64,000 nt of DNA from NCBI GenBank assembly GCA_028287135.1, contig JAQBQE010000024.1, positions 1 to 64,000 of the forward strand, in the 5' to 3' direction. The notes below the pieces were generated by a model. That model searched no databases. It saw only the letters and a list, made by a program, of their open reading frames with translations, and was not told where the DNA came from. This DNA is from Myxococcales bacterium (lineage in GTDB: Bacteria; Myxococcota_A; Polyangia; Haliangiales; Haliangiaceae). This document shows positions 37,323-46,800 of this stretch, piece after piece. Each line of letters opens with the position of its first letter. Within the stretch, counting starts at the first letter, position 1. The translations under genes were made by a program, and so were the position numbers.

Positions 37323-38597
37323 CTAGATCATCTCCATGAACATCGTCGTGGGATCCTCGAGGAGGGTCTTCACGTCCTGGAGGAACATCGCGCCGTCCCA
37401 GCCGTCTGCGAGGCGGTGATCGACGGAGATCGACAGGTTCATCAGGTGGCGAATGACGATCTGGCCGTTGCGGACCGCCGGCTTCTCCTCGATCTTGTGG
37501 ACGCCGACGATCGCGACCTCGGGGAAGTTGATGATCGGGGTCGCGAGCACGCCGCCGAGCTTGCCGAGCGAGCTGACGGTGAACGTCGAGCCGGTCAGGT
37601 CATCGCGCGATGCGGTGTTGCTGCGGACGGCCTCGGCGAGCCGATCGATCTCCTTCGAGAGATCGAAGATCGAGCGCAGGTCGGCATCGCGGATGACGGT
37701 GACCACGAGCCCACCGGGTCCCTGGGCCGCCACACCGATGTGATAGTACTTCTTGCGAACGATCTCCTGCGTGGACTCGTCGAGGCTCGCATTGAGCTGC
37801 GGCCACTTCTTCAGGCCCGAGACGATCGCCTTGATGATGAACGGCAGGTAGTTCAGCTTCACGCCGCGCTCGGCCGCGCGCGCCTTCGCACGCTCGCGCA
37901 CGAGCACGAGCTCGGTCATGTCGATCTCTTCGACGTAGGTGAAGTGCGCCGCGGTGTGGACGGAGCGCGACATCGCGTCGGCGATCTTCTTGCGCATGCC
38001 GCGCAGCGGGATCCGCTCTTCCTCGTACCCCATCGTGTTCTTCGGGATCGAGATCGGGGCGTGCTGCGTCCGCGCGATCGCGGTCGACGACGTCGTCGGC
38101 CCGTTCTGTTGGTAGTTCTTCACGTCATCGGTCGTGACGCGGCCGTGCTTGCCCGTGGCAGGCACCCGGCCGATCTCGACGCCGAGCTGACGCGCGAGCC
38201 GGCGGGTCGCGGGGGTCGCGAGCACGCGAGCCCGGCTCTCCGTCGCATCGACGACTTCGATCTGCGACGTGCCAGCGCTCGCAGCGGCACGCGGTGCCGG
38301 TGCCGGTGCAGGCGGCGCGCGGTGCGACGGAGGCGGCGCGGACGGGGTCTTGGTCCCACCGGCCTCCTCGATCACGACGAGGACCTTGCCGACCGGGCAG
38401 ATGTCGCCGTCCTTGAAGTTGATCTTGGTGATCACGCCGGCGCGCGGCGACGGCAGCTCGACGGTGGCCTTGTCGGTCATCACCTCGACGAGCGGCTGGT
38501 CGAGCTTGACGGTGTCTCCGACCTTGACCTTCCAGCCAATGATCTCGCCCTCGACAACACCTTCGCCGATATCGGGCATGTAGAAGTCGAACGCCAT
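37323..38597 (-). CDS. bkdB: Branched-chain 2-oxoacid dehydrogenase E2, dihydrolipoyl acyltransferase
   Basis: A 424-residue core enzyme. One lipoyl domain (1-78) has Lys43 in EVMTDKATVELPS, the site modified by LipB/LipA. A Pro/Ala linker (82-110) leads to the E1/E3-binding domain (about 124-160, VLATPATRRLARQLGVEIGRVPATGKHGRV). The acyltransferase domain (about 195-424) has the active His394 in SVDHRLADGWDGA. It transfers the acyl group to CoA. The start ATG at 38597 follows the E1 beta stop by two bases, so both are in one operon. A much longer upstream frame has no family similarity. Confidence 0.93.
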   Translation of the reverse strand: MAFDFYMPDIGEGVVEGEIIGWKVKVGDTVKLDQPLVEVMTDKATVELPSPRAGVITKINFKDGDICPVGKVLVVIEEAGGTKTPSAPPPSHRAPPAPAPAPRAAASAGTSQIEVVDATESRARVLATPATRRLARQLGVEIGRVPATGKHGRVTTDDVKNYQQNGPTTSSTAIARTQHAPISIPKNTMGYEEERIPLRGMRKKIADAMSRSVHTAAHFTYVEEIDMTELVLVRERAKARAAERGVKLNYLPFIIKAIVSGLKKWPQLNASLDESTQEIVRKKYYHIGVAAQGPGGLVVTVIRDADLRSIFDLSKEIDRLAEAVRSNTASRDDLTGSTFTVSSLGKLGGVLATPIINFPEVAIVGVHKIEEKPAVRNGQIVIRHLMNLSISVDHRLADGWDGAMFLQDVKTLLEDPTTMFMEMI

Positions 38598-38599
38598 GG

Positions 38600-39574
38600 C
38601 TACCACTCCAGGGTCTGGCGGATCGCGCTCAGCACGCGATCCGCGTTGGGCATGTACTCGTGCTCGAGACTGTACGGGAACGGCGTATCCAATCCGGTGA
38701 CGCGGAGGATCGGCGCTTCGAGGTATTCCATCGCGCGCTCCTGGATCGAGGCGATCAGCTCCGCGCCAAAGCCGCAGGTCCGCGGCGCTTCGTGGACGAT
38801 CACGCAGCGGCCGGTCTTCTTGACCGACGCGAGGATCGTCTCGATGTCGAACGGGCTCAGCGTGCGCAGGTCGATGACCTCGACCGAGAGGCCCGCGGCC
38901 TCGGCCTTGGTCGCGGCCTCCTCGGCGATCGACACCATGCCACTCCACGCGAGCACCGTCGCCTGCGTACCTTCCCGCGTCACGGCGGCCTTGCCGAGCT
39001 CGATCACGTAGTCGCCCTCGGGGACCTCGCCCTTGCTGGCGCGATAGATCCGCTTGGGCTCCATGAACAGCACCGGATCGTTCTGCCGCATGCTCGCGAG
39101 GAGCAGGCCCTTGGCGTCGTACGGATTGGACGGCGCGACGACCTTGAGGCCGGGCGTGTGGATGAACAGTGCCTCGGGCGATTGCGAGTGGTAGTGGCCG
39201 CCGCGGATGCCGCCACCGACCGGGGTGCGGATCACGACGGGGCAGGTGTACTGGCCGCCCGAGCGGTACCGGAACTTCGCGAGCTCGTTCACGATCTGAT
39301 CGAACGCCGGGAAGATGAAGTCGGAGAACTGGATCTCGGGCACCGGGCGCAGCCCGTAGAGCGCCATGCCGATCGCGGTGCCGATGATGCCGGCCTCGGC
39401 GAGCGGGGTGTCGATCACGCGGTCGGCGCCGAACTCGTCGAACAGGCCACTCGTGGCGCGGAACACGCCGCCGAACTTGCCGATGTCCTCGCCCAGCACG
39501 ACCACACGCGGGTCCGCACGCATCTGCGTCTGCAGCGCGCTGCGAACCGCTTCGATGATGTTCATGACCGGCAT
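38600..39574 (-). CDS. bkdA2: Branched-chain 2-oxoacid dehydrogenase E1 beta subunit
   Basis: A 324-residue E1 beta subunit that completes the thiamine site with E1 alpha. It starts MNIIEAVRSALQTQMRADPRVVVLGEDIGKFGGVF and contains DTPLAEAGIIGTAIGMALYGLRPVPEIQFSDFIFPAFDQI, the branched-chain type. The C-terminal domain ends GLDTPFPYSLEHEYMPNADRVL. A shorter start at 39565 (the fourth codon, Met) is equally good. It is upstream of E2 with two bases between; no E1 alpha gene is upstream, unlike the usual order. Confidence 0.93.
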   Translation of the reverse strand: MPVMNIIEAVRSALQTQMRADPRVVVLGEDIGKFGGVFRATSGLFDEFGADRVIDTPLAEAGIIGTAIGMALYGLRPVPEIQFSDFIFPAFDQIVNELAKFRYRSGGQYTCPVVIRTPVGGGIRGGHYHSQSPEALFIHTPGLKVVAPSNPYDAKGLLLASMRQNDPVLFMEPKRIYRASKGEVPEGDYVIELGKAAVTREGTQATVLAWSGMVSIAEEAATKAEAAGLSVEVIDLRTLSPFDIETILASVKKTGRCVIVHEAPRTCGFGAELIASIQERAMEYLEAPILRVTGLDTPFPYSLEHEYMPNADRVLSAIRQTLEW

Positions 39575-39697
39575 GAGGGAGCTTGTGGAGTACGTTTCCG
39601 TCGCCGGAGTGTCAAGGATGCGAGGCTGACTTCATGAATCGTCACGCTGCGTTGCGTCGGAGCGTGGCTGCGTGGGCCTGCGGGATATAGTCCCGCC

Positions 39698-40321
39698 GTG
39701 ATCTGGATCCTGCTCGTCTTGCTGACCGTCGTCGGTGGCGTCACCGCGGTCGGGATCGCGGTCAACGAGCGGCGCAAGTCGCTGCCGGGCGGGGGTGGCG
39801 GTCCGAAGGCGCTGACCGCAGGCGCGGACGTCGAGCGCACCGTGCGCGACCTGCGCGTCGATGACGTGCTGACGATCGACGGCAAGGATTTCTTGTGCGA
39901 GGGCCTGATCGGGTACGACGAGGACGGTCACCGCTGGATCGCGGGCCGGGTCGTCGATGGCGCCGAGGTCAAGTGGCTGGTCGTCGGGATCGAGCGCGCC
40001 GGCTCGGGCGGCACCCGGCTGATGACCCAGGACGACTCGCAGTCGATCGCCGGGTATCCGCCCGAGGCGATCGTGATCGGTGAAGCTCGCTACGTGCTCG
40101 ACAAGCGCGGCGCCGCGACCTGCCAGCTCCACGGCGATGTGGGCACGCTCGGCGATCTGAAGAAGGATCGGCCGGCCGGTCACGTCGAGCGCTGCCGGTG
40201 GTGGCTGTACAGCGCACCAGGTGAAGACACGCTGCTGGTCGAGCAGTGGGGTGGGGACTATCGGGTGCTGCGCGGGAACAAGATCGGCGACGGCATCGTC
40301 GAGCTGATTCCGGGCTCCTGA
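39698..40321 (+). CDS. Membrane-anchored DUF4178-type protein
   Basis: A 207-residue protein, GTG start. Residues 2-22 form one N-terminal membrane helix (IWILLVLLTVVGGVTAVGIAV). The soluble part has the DUF4178 pattern: LRVDDVLTIDGKDFLCEGLIGYDEDGHRW, then KWLVVGIERAG, then CRWWLYSAPGEDTLLVEQWGGDYRVLRG. The function of this domain family is unknown; members often sit with membrane-stress or ion-related genes. The last 64 bases overlap the 3' end of the HDOD regulator gene on the other strand, a real overlap of two sound genes. Confidence 0.7.
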   Translation: MIWILLVLLTVVGGVTAVGIAVNERRKSLPGGGGGPKALTAGADVERTVRDLRVDDVLTIDGKDFLCEGLIGYDEDGHRWIAGRVVDGAEVKWLVVGIERAGSGGTRLMTQDDSQSIAGYPPEAIVIGEARYVLDKRGAATCQLHGDVGTLGDLKKDRPAGHVERCRWWLYSAPGEDTLLVEQWGGDYRVLRGNKIGDGIVELIPGS

Positions 40322-41394
40322 TCCACGGGCTGTGCGGCCACGGCGCGCCGGCGGCACTCCTGCGGATCGAGGCCGAGCTCCGCGGCGCGCGCGTCGACGA
40401 TCAGCCGATCGCTGACCGCGCCGTCGACCTCGTCGACCAGCGCGATCGCGAGCCGGAGTGCTCGCAGTCGCGGGTCGGTCGGGTCCGGTGCGGACCGTGG
40501 ATCCCCGCGGAACGCGACCGCCTGCACGACCTCGATCGGGAGGCCCCACGTGGCGAGCAGCAGGCCACTGCTTCGTCCCGCGAGCCGCGCCGACGGCGCC
40601 TCGGGTAGCGGTCCGAGTGCGAGCTGACCGACATCGTGAAGGAGACCCGCGAGGAACGCATCATCGCCATGGTCGGCGGCGAACGCGCGGGACAGCGTGG
40701 CAACGAACAGCGCTCGGCGGCCGATCCCGGCGGCATCGGGACTGAACGCGACCTCCGACGCGACGAGCAGCGCGCGCAGCCGGTCGATGCCGAGGATCAT
40801 CGCGGCGGTCCGCGGAACCACGACGCGCTGGGGTTCTGCGAAGAACGCGCTGTTGACGAGCTGCAGGAGCTTGGCCGAGGTGCCGACGTCGGTCTCGGCC
40901 AGGGCGACGAGCTCCTCGAACCCGGCCTTGCGCTCGATCGCGCGCGCGACGCTCCGGTAGAACGTGAGCGGCGAAGGAAGACACGCGAGCCCGGTCAGGC
41001 TGCTCGAGGTCTCCCGATCCTCGACCAGGCTCTGACCCCAGCGCACGCGCTCGATCGTATCGATCAGCACCGTCGGCGGACACGGCTTGGCGAGCCACTG
41101 ATGGATCTCGAGCACGGCGCGCATCCGGTCGGTGAACCGCGCCTCGCCCGAGAGCGCGATCCGCGCGATCCGGGGTCGCCGGTCGCGAATGCGGTGGAAC
41201 AAGGTGACGCCATCCATCCCGGGCATGCCGATGTCCGAGGCGATGATGTCGATGTCCTCGCGCTGGATGATCGCGAGTGCCTCCGCACCGCTGGTCGCGA
41301 ACCGGGCGACCCACGACGGTCGTCGGGCCCGAAGTGCACGCTCGATGCCGCGCAGTACGAGTGGTTCGTCGTCGACGAACAACAGGCGTGTCAT
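40258..41394 (-). CDS. Response regulator with receiver and HDOD domains
   Basis: A 378-residue cytoplasmic regulator. The receiver (1-120) has DDEP at 8-11, Asp54 in IIASDIGMPGMDG, and a Lys in WLAKPC. The HDOD domain (about 140-340) has the phrases LPSPLTFYRSVARAIERKAGFEELVALAETDVGTSAKLLQLVNSAFF and AFLAGLLHDVGQLALG. HDOD domains bind signalling partners and lack phosphodiesterase activity. A variable C-terminal tail rich in Pro/Ser ends it. It lies 67 bases after the kinase gene upstream on the same strand, so the two form a pair. Confidence 0.88.
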   Translation of the reverse strand: MTRLLFVDDEPLVLRGIERALRARRPSWVARFATSGAEALAIIQREDIDIIASDIGMPGMDGVTLFHRIRDRRPRIARIALSGEARFTDRMRAVLEIHQWLAKPCPPTVLIDTIERVRWGQSLVEDRETSSSLTGLACLPSPLTFYRSVARAIERKAGFEELVALAETDVGTSAKLLQLVNSAFFAEPQRVVVPRTAAMILGIDRLRALLVASEVAFSPDAAGIGRRALFVATLSRAFAADHGDDAFLAGLLHDVGQLALGPLPEAPSARLAGRSSGLLLATWGLPIEVVQAVAFRGDPRSAPDPTDPRLRALRLAIALVDEVDGAVSDRLIVDARAAELGLDPQECRRRAVAAQPVDQEPGISSTMPSPILFPRSTR

Positions 41395-41461
41395 GCCACC
41401 CGACTCGGCCGCCTCCCGAGAAAGCTGAGATCCGCTCGGGTAGTTGTCGGGCGCGGAACGG

Positions 41462-42610
41462 CTAGCGAGGCAGATCGAAGGTGAATCTCGTACCTCGCCC
41501 GAGCTCGGAGCTGACGACGAGGTTGCCGCCGTAACTCTGGACGATCTCTCGCGCCACGGGCAGTCCGAGGCCGGTGCCGCTCTCCGGCGGCTTGGTCGTG
41601 TAGAAGGGCTCGAAGATCTTGTCGAGCTGATCAGGTGGGATGCCGGGGCCCGTGTCGGTCACCTCGCACACCACCCGCTTGCCGTCCGCGATCGGCTGCA
41701 CGGTGATCGAGATCCGACCCGGCGCCTCGCCGATCGCATCGACCGCATTGACGATCAGGTTGACGAGGATCTGCTCGATCCGTGTGCGATTGACGGTCAC
41801 CTGCAGCGGCTCGGCACTGAGGTCGATCGCGAGCTGGAGCCGGCGCAGCTTGCCGGCGCCCTTCAGCATGGCGACGACGTCGCGGACCACGAGGTTGAGA
41901 TCGATCGGCGCCACGCGATCCGGACCTGGCCGCGCGAGCTGCATCAACCGATGACCGTGCTGGGTGATGTGCTCGCCGACCCGCTCGAGATCGGGGAGCA
42001 CGCTCTCGAGCAGCGCGCGCAGATCGTCACCCGCAGCGATCGCGGTCGCGATCTCGTCGACCGCCGCCACCTGGATCTGGGCGATGTTGCGCAGCTCGTG
42101 GCCGACGCCACCCGCGAGCGTGCCGAGCGTCGCGCGGCGCTCCGCCAGCAGGAGCTGGGTCCGCGTTTGCTCGAGCTGCTCCTCGATCGACGACTTGGCC
42201 GCGCGCAGCTCGTCCTCCGCGCTCGTGCGGGCCGCGATCTCGGCCTCCTTGTCGACGAGCAGCTTGCGGATGTCGCGAACGTCACGCGCGACGATCACGA
42301 TGCCCTCGAGCGTCCCGGTCTTGCCATGGACCGGCGATCCGGTGACCGAAACCGGGATCCGTTCACCGGCCTTGGTGATCAGCCACGACTCCTCGCGGCG
42401 GAGCACGTCGCCGTCCTCGATCCGGCGGCGCACGACGGTCCGCAGACCCGAGCTCTCGTCCACCATCAGCCGGGCGATCGGCAGCTGGCGCATCTCGTCG
42501 AGCGAGTAGCCCGTGATGTGGCTGGCCGCGGTGTTCGCCAGCGTGATCCGACCCGAGATGTCGAGCACGAGCACGGCATCGACCATCGCCTCGATCACCT
42601 GCTCGAACAC
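41462..42610 (-). CDS. Soluble PAS sensor histidine kinase
   Basis: A 382-residue kinase with GTG start and no membrane segment. A PAS domain (about 1-112, MVDAVLVLDISGRITLANTAASHITGY) is followed by a coiled coil (115-160), the His171 box (LAGGVGHELRNIAQIQ) and an ATP-binding domain (about 235-380) with NLIVNAVDAIGE, DTGPGIPPDQLDKIFEPF and GTGLGLPVAREIV. The PAS may bind a cofactor or a small ligand. It is divergent from the kinase gene at 42640 with only 29 bases between the two starts, so their promoters must overlap coding sequence. Confidence 0.88.
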   Translation of the reverse strand: MFEQVIEAMVDAVLVLDISGRITLANTAASHITGYSLDEMRQLPIARLMVDESSGLRTVVRRRIEDGDVLRREESWLITKAGERIPVSVTGSPVHGKTGTLEGIVIVARDVRDIRKLLVDKEAEIAARTSAEDELRAAKSSIEEQLEQTRTQLLLAERRATLGTLAGGVGHELRNIAQIQVAAVDEIATAIAAGDDLRALLESVLPDLERVGEHITQHGHRLMQLARPGPDRVAPIDLNLVVRDVVAMLKGAGKLRRLQLAIDLSAEPLQVTVNRTRIEQILVNLIVNAVDAIGEAPGRISITVQPIADGKRVVCEVTDTGPGIPPDQLDKIFEPFYTTKPPESGTGLGLPVAREIVQSYGGNLVVSSELGRGTRFTFDLPR

Positions 42611-42639
42611 GCGGAAAAAATCCTAACACGTTCGATCCG

Positions 42640-43836
42640 GTGGCTCGGGATGGTAAACGTGGTGCGTTGGACAACACCGTTTCAGCACCACCACACGTGC
42701 CCGGGTTCCGCCTCGATCGGCTGATCGGAGAGGGCGGCTTCGGCCAGGTCTGGCACGCGATGCGGGAGCCAGGTGTCGAGGTCGTCGCGATCAAGATCCT
42801 CCACCTCGAGCTCGTCCGCTCGATCGACGCGCTGACGCGGTTTCAACGCGAGCTCGACGCGATCGAGCGGTTGCATCATCCGAACGTCGTTCGTGCCCTG
42901 GGCCACGGGTCGCTCGACGATGGTCGGCCGTACCTCGTGCTCGAGTATGTCGAGGGGCCGAGCCTGCGCGAGGTGATCCACGAGCGTGGAGCGATCGCGC
43001 CCGCCGAGATGCTGACGATCCTCGAACCACTGTGCGACGCACTGACGGTCGCGCATGTCGCAGGGCTCGTGCACCGCGACGTCAAGGCGTCGAACGTGAT
43101 CCTCGCGAAGCAGCACGGCGCGCTGCGCCCCGTGCTGCTCGACTTCGGCCTCGTGAAGCTAATCGATCAGGTCGGGCCCGGGCTGACGTCGTCCCGCAGC
43201 ATGCTCGGCACCCCCGCCGCGATGGCTCCTGAACAGATGCGCGGGCAGCCGGTCGACGCGCGCACCGATGTCTACGCGCTCGGCTTGCTCGCCTTCCACA
43301 TCCTGACCGGAGCGCCGGCATTCGGCGGAGCACCGGGCGTGGTGCAGAGCTACATGCAGATCCACGGGGCGCGGCCACGACCGTCGAGCAAGGTCGATAT
43401 CGATCCCGCGATCGACGAGCCGATCGCCCGCGCCCTGGCGCCCGAGCCGAGCGCGCGATTCCCGACGCCACGGGCCCTGTTCGAGGCGCTCCACGCGGTG
43501 ATCCATCCTGCCGCGGGCACGGAGATCGATGTGGTCGCGCTCTACAGCGAGGGACCCGCCGATCAGATCGTGCAGCTCACGACGCTCGCCAGCGCGGCGG
43601 GCATGACGATCGCACTGACCGCGCCCGATAGCGTGCTCGCGGTCGCGCCGCTCGGCGTCGTCGATCTGGGAGCCCTGCGGACCGTGCTCGCACCGTTCGT
43701 CGCGGCGGCGCGGATCGCGGTCGGGCGCAGTCGAGCCGCGATCCAGGGCAGTGTCGTCGATGGTCCCGCGCTCGACGTCGAGGCGTGGGCGCCGTACCCG
43801 CTCGACCCGGGTCTGTGGATCGCCGAAGGGTTGTAG
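42640..43836 (+). CDS. Cytosolic Ser/Thr protein kinase with a C-terminal pseudo-cyclase-like domain
   Basis: A 398-residue kinase, GTG start, no membrane helix. The kinase domain (about 20-285) has LIGEGGFGQVW, the VAIK Lys, HRD at 145-147 (VHRDVKASN), DFG at 168-170 and MAPEQM. The last 100 residues (about 295-398) hold a strand/helix domain with AAGMTIALTAPDSVLAVAPLG and ARIAVGRSRAAIQGSVVDG. This resembles nucleotide-cyclase folds but lacks catalytic residues; the call is tentative. Directly downstream, nine bases later, is a larger kinase with a similar domain in the corresponding place. Confidence 0.87.
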   Translation: MARDGKRGALDNTVSAPPHVPGFRLDRLIGEGGFGQVWHAMREPGVEVVAIKILHLELVRSIDALTRFQRELDAIERLHHPNVVRALGHGSLDDGRPYLVLEYVEGPSLREVIHERGAIAPAEMLTILEPLCDALTVAHVAGLVHRDVKASNVILAKQHGALRPVLLDFGLVKLIDQVGPGLTSSRSMLGTPAAMAPEQMRGQPVDARTDVYALGLLAFHILTGAPAFGGAPGVVQSYMQIHGARPRPSSKVDIDPAIDEPIARALAPEPSARFPTPRALFEALHAVIHPAAGTEIDVVALYSEGPADQIVQLTTLASAAGMTIALTAPDSVLAVAPLGVVDLGALRTVLAPFVAAARIAVGRSRAAIQGSVVDGPALDVEAWAPYPLDPGLWIAEGL

Positions 43837-43845
43837 GATTCTCAC

Positions 43846-46800
43846 GTGGCTCGGTGTGTCACCTGTCATCGACGGCTGGCGACGGGTGCGCCGTGCCCCG
43901 AGCACGGTGGCGCGCCCGCGATCGAGCCGTCGTCGCCGATGCCGAGCGCGCGACCGGTGTGGACGCAGCCGCTCGGTGAGGTGATCGGAAGCGGCGGCTT
44001 TGCGTCGGTGTGGGCGATTCCCGGCGGCGGCGTGCTCAAGGTCGCGCACGCCGATCACGATCTCGCGCGGAGTCGACTCGCGCGCGAGGCCGAGGCGCTC
44101 GGAGCGATCGGTGCGCCCGCGGTGCCGCGGCTCCACGGTCACGGTGTGCTCGCCGATGGTCGCGCGTGGATCGCGATGGAGAAGATCGAAGGCACGAGCA
44201 TCGCGGATGTGACCACCGCCGGGCCGTTGCGCGCGGATCGTGCGGTCGCGATCGTCGTGGCGACGCTCGATGCGTTGACGCGGGTGCATGCCGCGCAGCT
44301 CGTCCACCGCGATCTCAAGCCCGACAACCTGGTCCGCCGCGCCAATGGCACGGTCGTCATCCTCGATCTCGGGCTCGCTCGAAAGCTGCCGGTCGATCCG
44401 GACGATCCGACCCGCGCGAACGTCCAGGTCGGATCGCTCGAGTACGCGCCGCCCGAGCAGCTGATCGATGCAGCGTCGGTCGATGTCCAGGCCGACATCT
44501 ATGCGATCGGCTGCATCCTCTACGAGCTGTGCGCCGGTCGGCCGCCGTTCATCGGCGACGCGGCAGCGCTCGAACGTGCGCATGCGGCGCTGCGCCCGCC
44601 GCGGCTCGGTGCGATGGCGGCAGTACCGGCTGCGCTCGAGGCGATCTGCATGGACTGCCTCGCCAAGGATCCGGCCAAGCGGCCACGTGATGCGAAGGAT
44701 CTGCGCGCGCGGTTGCTCGCGACGCGCGACACGCCATCGATCGCCCGCTCGGTCCCCGCGATCTCGCAGATCACGGAGAGCAAGCAGCCGGTCGTCCTGA
44801 TCTGGGTCGAGCTGCCCAAGGTCGATCGCACGGTGCTCGCCATGCTGGCGGCGCGTCACGTCCTCGTGATCTCGCAGCGTGGACGCCGCGTGTTCGGCGC
44901 ACTGCTCGGCTCGGCGCATGCGGATCCGGCGACCACGGCGATCGCCCTCGCTCGCGATCTTGCGGCGGCGGGTGCTCGCGTCGCGATCCATCTCGATGCA
45001 CTCCGCATCACCGGCTCCACGCTGCACGGCGAGTCGATCGAGAAGCCGGAGTCGTGGCTGCCCACGTCGGCGTGGTCGGGTGTGATCCTGACGCGTGCGC
45101 TCGCGTCGGTCGCGCAGGCACCGACGCGCCCTGACGATGCGGCGGGTCCAGGCTTTCGCCTGCTCGCCGAGGTCAGCGATGCACCCGAGCTGTTTGGCCG
45201 CGACGCGCTGCTCACGGATCTCGCGGCGGATGCCGCGGTCGCGCTCCACGGCACACCGGCGCCCGATCGCAGCGGCGCGGGCACGATCCCGCCGATCAAG
45301 GTCACGCTGACCAGCTCGATCAGCGATGCGATCACGCCGGGCGGCATCAGTCGCACGGGAAGCCGTTCGCGATCGATCTCGCGCTCGGGCGCGCGCTCGG
45401 GGATCTGGCGCCCCAACGGCCCCGCGTTCGCGTTGCTGGTCGGAGAGCCCGGTGTCGGCAAGACCGTGTTCGCGGCCGAGCTCGGGCGGCGGCTCGCCGA
45501 GCTCGGTGCGCAGGTCCACCTCGCGACGGTCCCCGCACCCGGCGCGGGCAAGCCGCCGCCCCTGGCCGGGTTGATCGGAATCCCCGAGGGTCCGCCGGTG
45601 CGCGCGATCGGTGATGCGTTGCGTGCGGCGGCTCGCCGGCGACCGACCGCGGTGATCCTCGACGATCTCCACCTCGCCGAGCACGACCTCCTCGATGCCC
45701 TCGAGTACGCGACGCTCGGCGGCGAGTCACTGCCGCTATGGGTGTTCGGGATCGCGGCGCCGCGGCTCGATGTGCGGCGGCCCAAGCTCGGTACCGGCGC
45801 CGAGCGCCATCGCAAGGATGTCCTGCCGCCTCTCGACGAGGACTCCGCGGTCAGCATGGCGACGTCGCTGCTGCGTCCCGCGGAGTATCCGCCGATGCGC
45901 GCCGTCCGCCAGCTCGTGTCGCTCGCGCACCGCAATCCGTTGCACCTGACGATGCTCGTGCGCGAGATCCACGAACGCGGTGCGATCCGGAAGCGACCCG
46001 GCGGCGAGTTCTTCCTCGATACCAGCGCGCTCGATCAGATCGAGCCGATCGCGCTCGGGCCGTGGCTCGCCGCGCGTGAGGTCGCGGGTCTCGCGCCGGA
46101 GCTGGTCGCGCTCGCGCGGGTGTGCGCGGTGCTCGGTGACGAGCTCGCACGCGAGGAGCTTGCCGCGGTCATCGAGACGCTCGAGCAACGTGGTGCGCCG
46201 AGCACGCTGATCGACCTCGACGTTGGCCTCCGCGAGCTCACCGTCGCAGGGTTGCTGGTCGAGACCGCACGCGGTCATGCGTTCAAGCAGGCGCTGGTGG
46301 CGGAAGGCATCTACGCGACCTCCGACGCCGGCATGCGCGGGTGGATCCACGAGGCGGCACTCGGCTACTGGCGCGCCGCTCCGTCGCCGGATCCATCGAT
46401 CGCTGCCCGGATCGCGCGCCACGCCGAGGCGGTGGGCTCGGTCGAGGTGGCGGCCGCGGCGTTTGCGACGCTCGGGCGGATCGCCGAACGCGAGCACCGC
46501 ATGCTCGACGCCGATCAGGCGTGGTCGGGCGCGATGCGCAATCTCCCGCACCGCGACACCGATCGCGCGTCCGCGCTGCTCGGGCTGGCCCGGGCGCGGC
46601 TCCGCCTGCACCGGTTGCGCGAGGCGCTCGAGCTGCTCGAGGAGGCCACGGCCATCTCGCGCGAGGTCGGCGACCTCGCCCTCGAGGTCGAGTCGATGAT
46701 CGAGCAAGGGATCGTGCTCGACTTCACGGAGGACTTCGAGGCATCGAAGTGTGTCGCCGAGCGTGCGCGCGCGCGGCTCGCCTCGTCGCCGGTGCCACAC

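Noticed and set aside
43159..45684. 841-residue minus-strand open frame
   Set aside because: Opposite two kinase genes, Arg- and Asp-rich with no recognisable domain; a shadow frame of GC-rich coding DNA.
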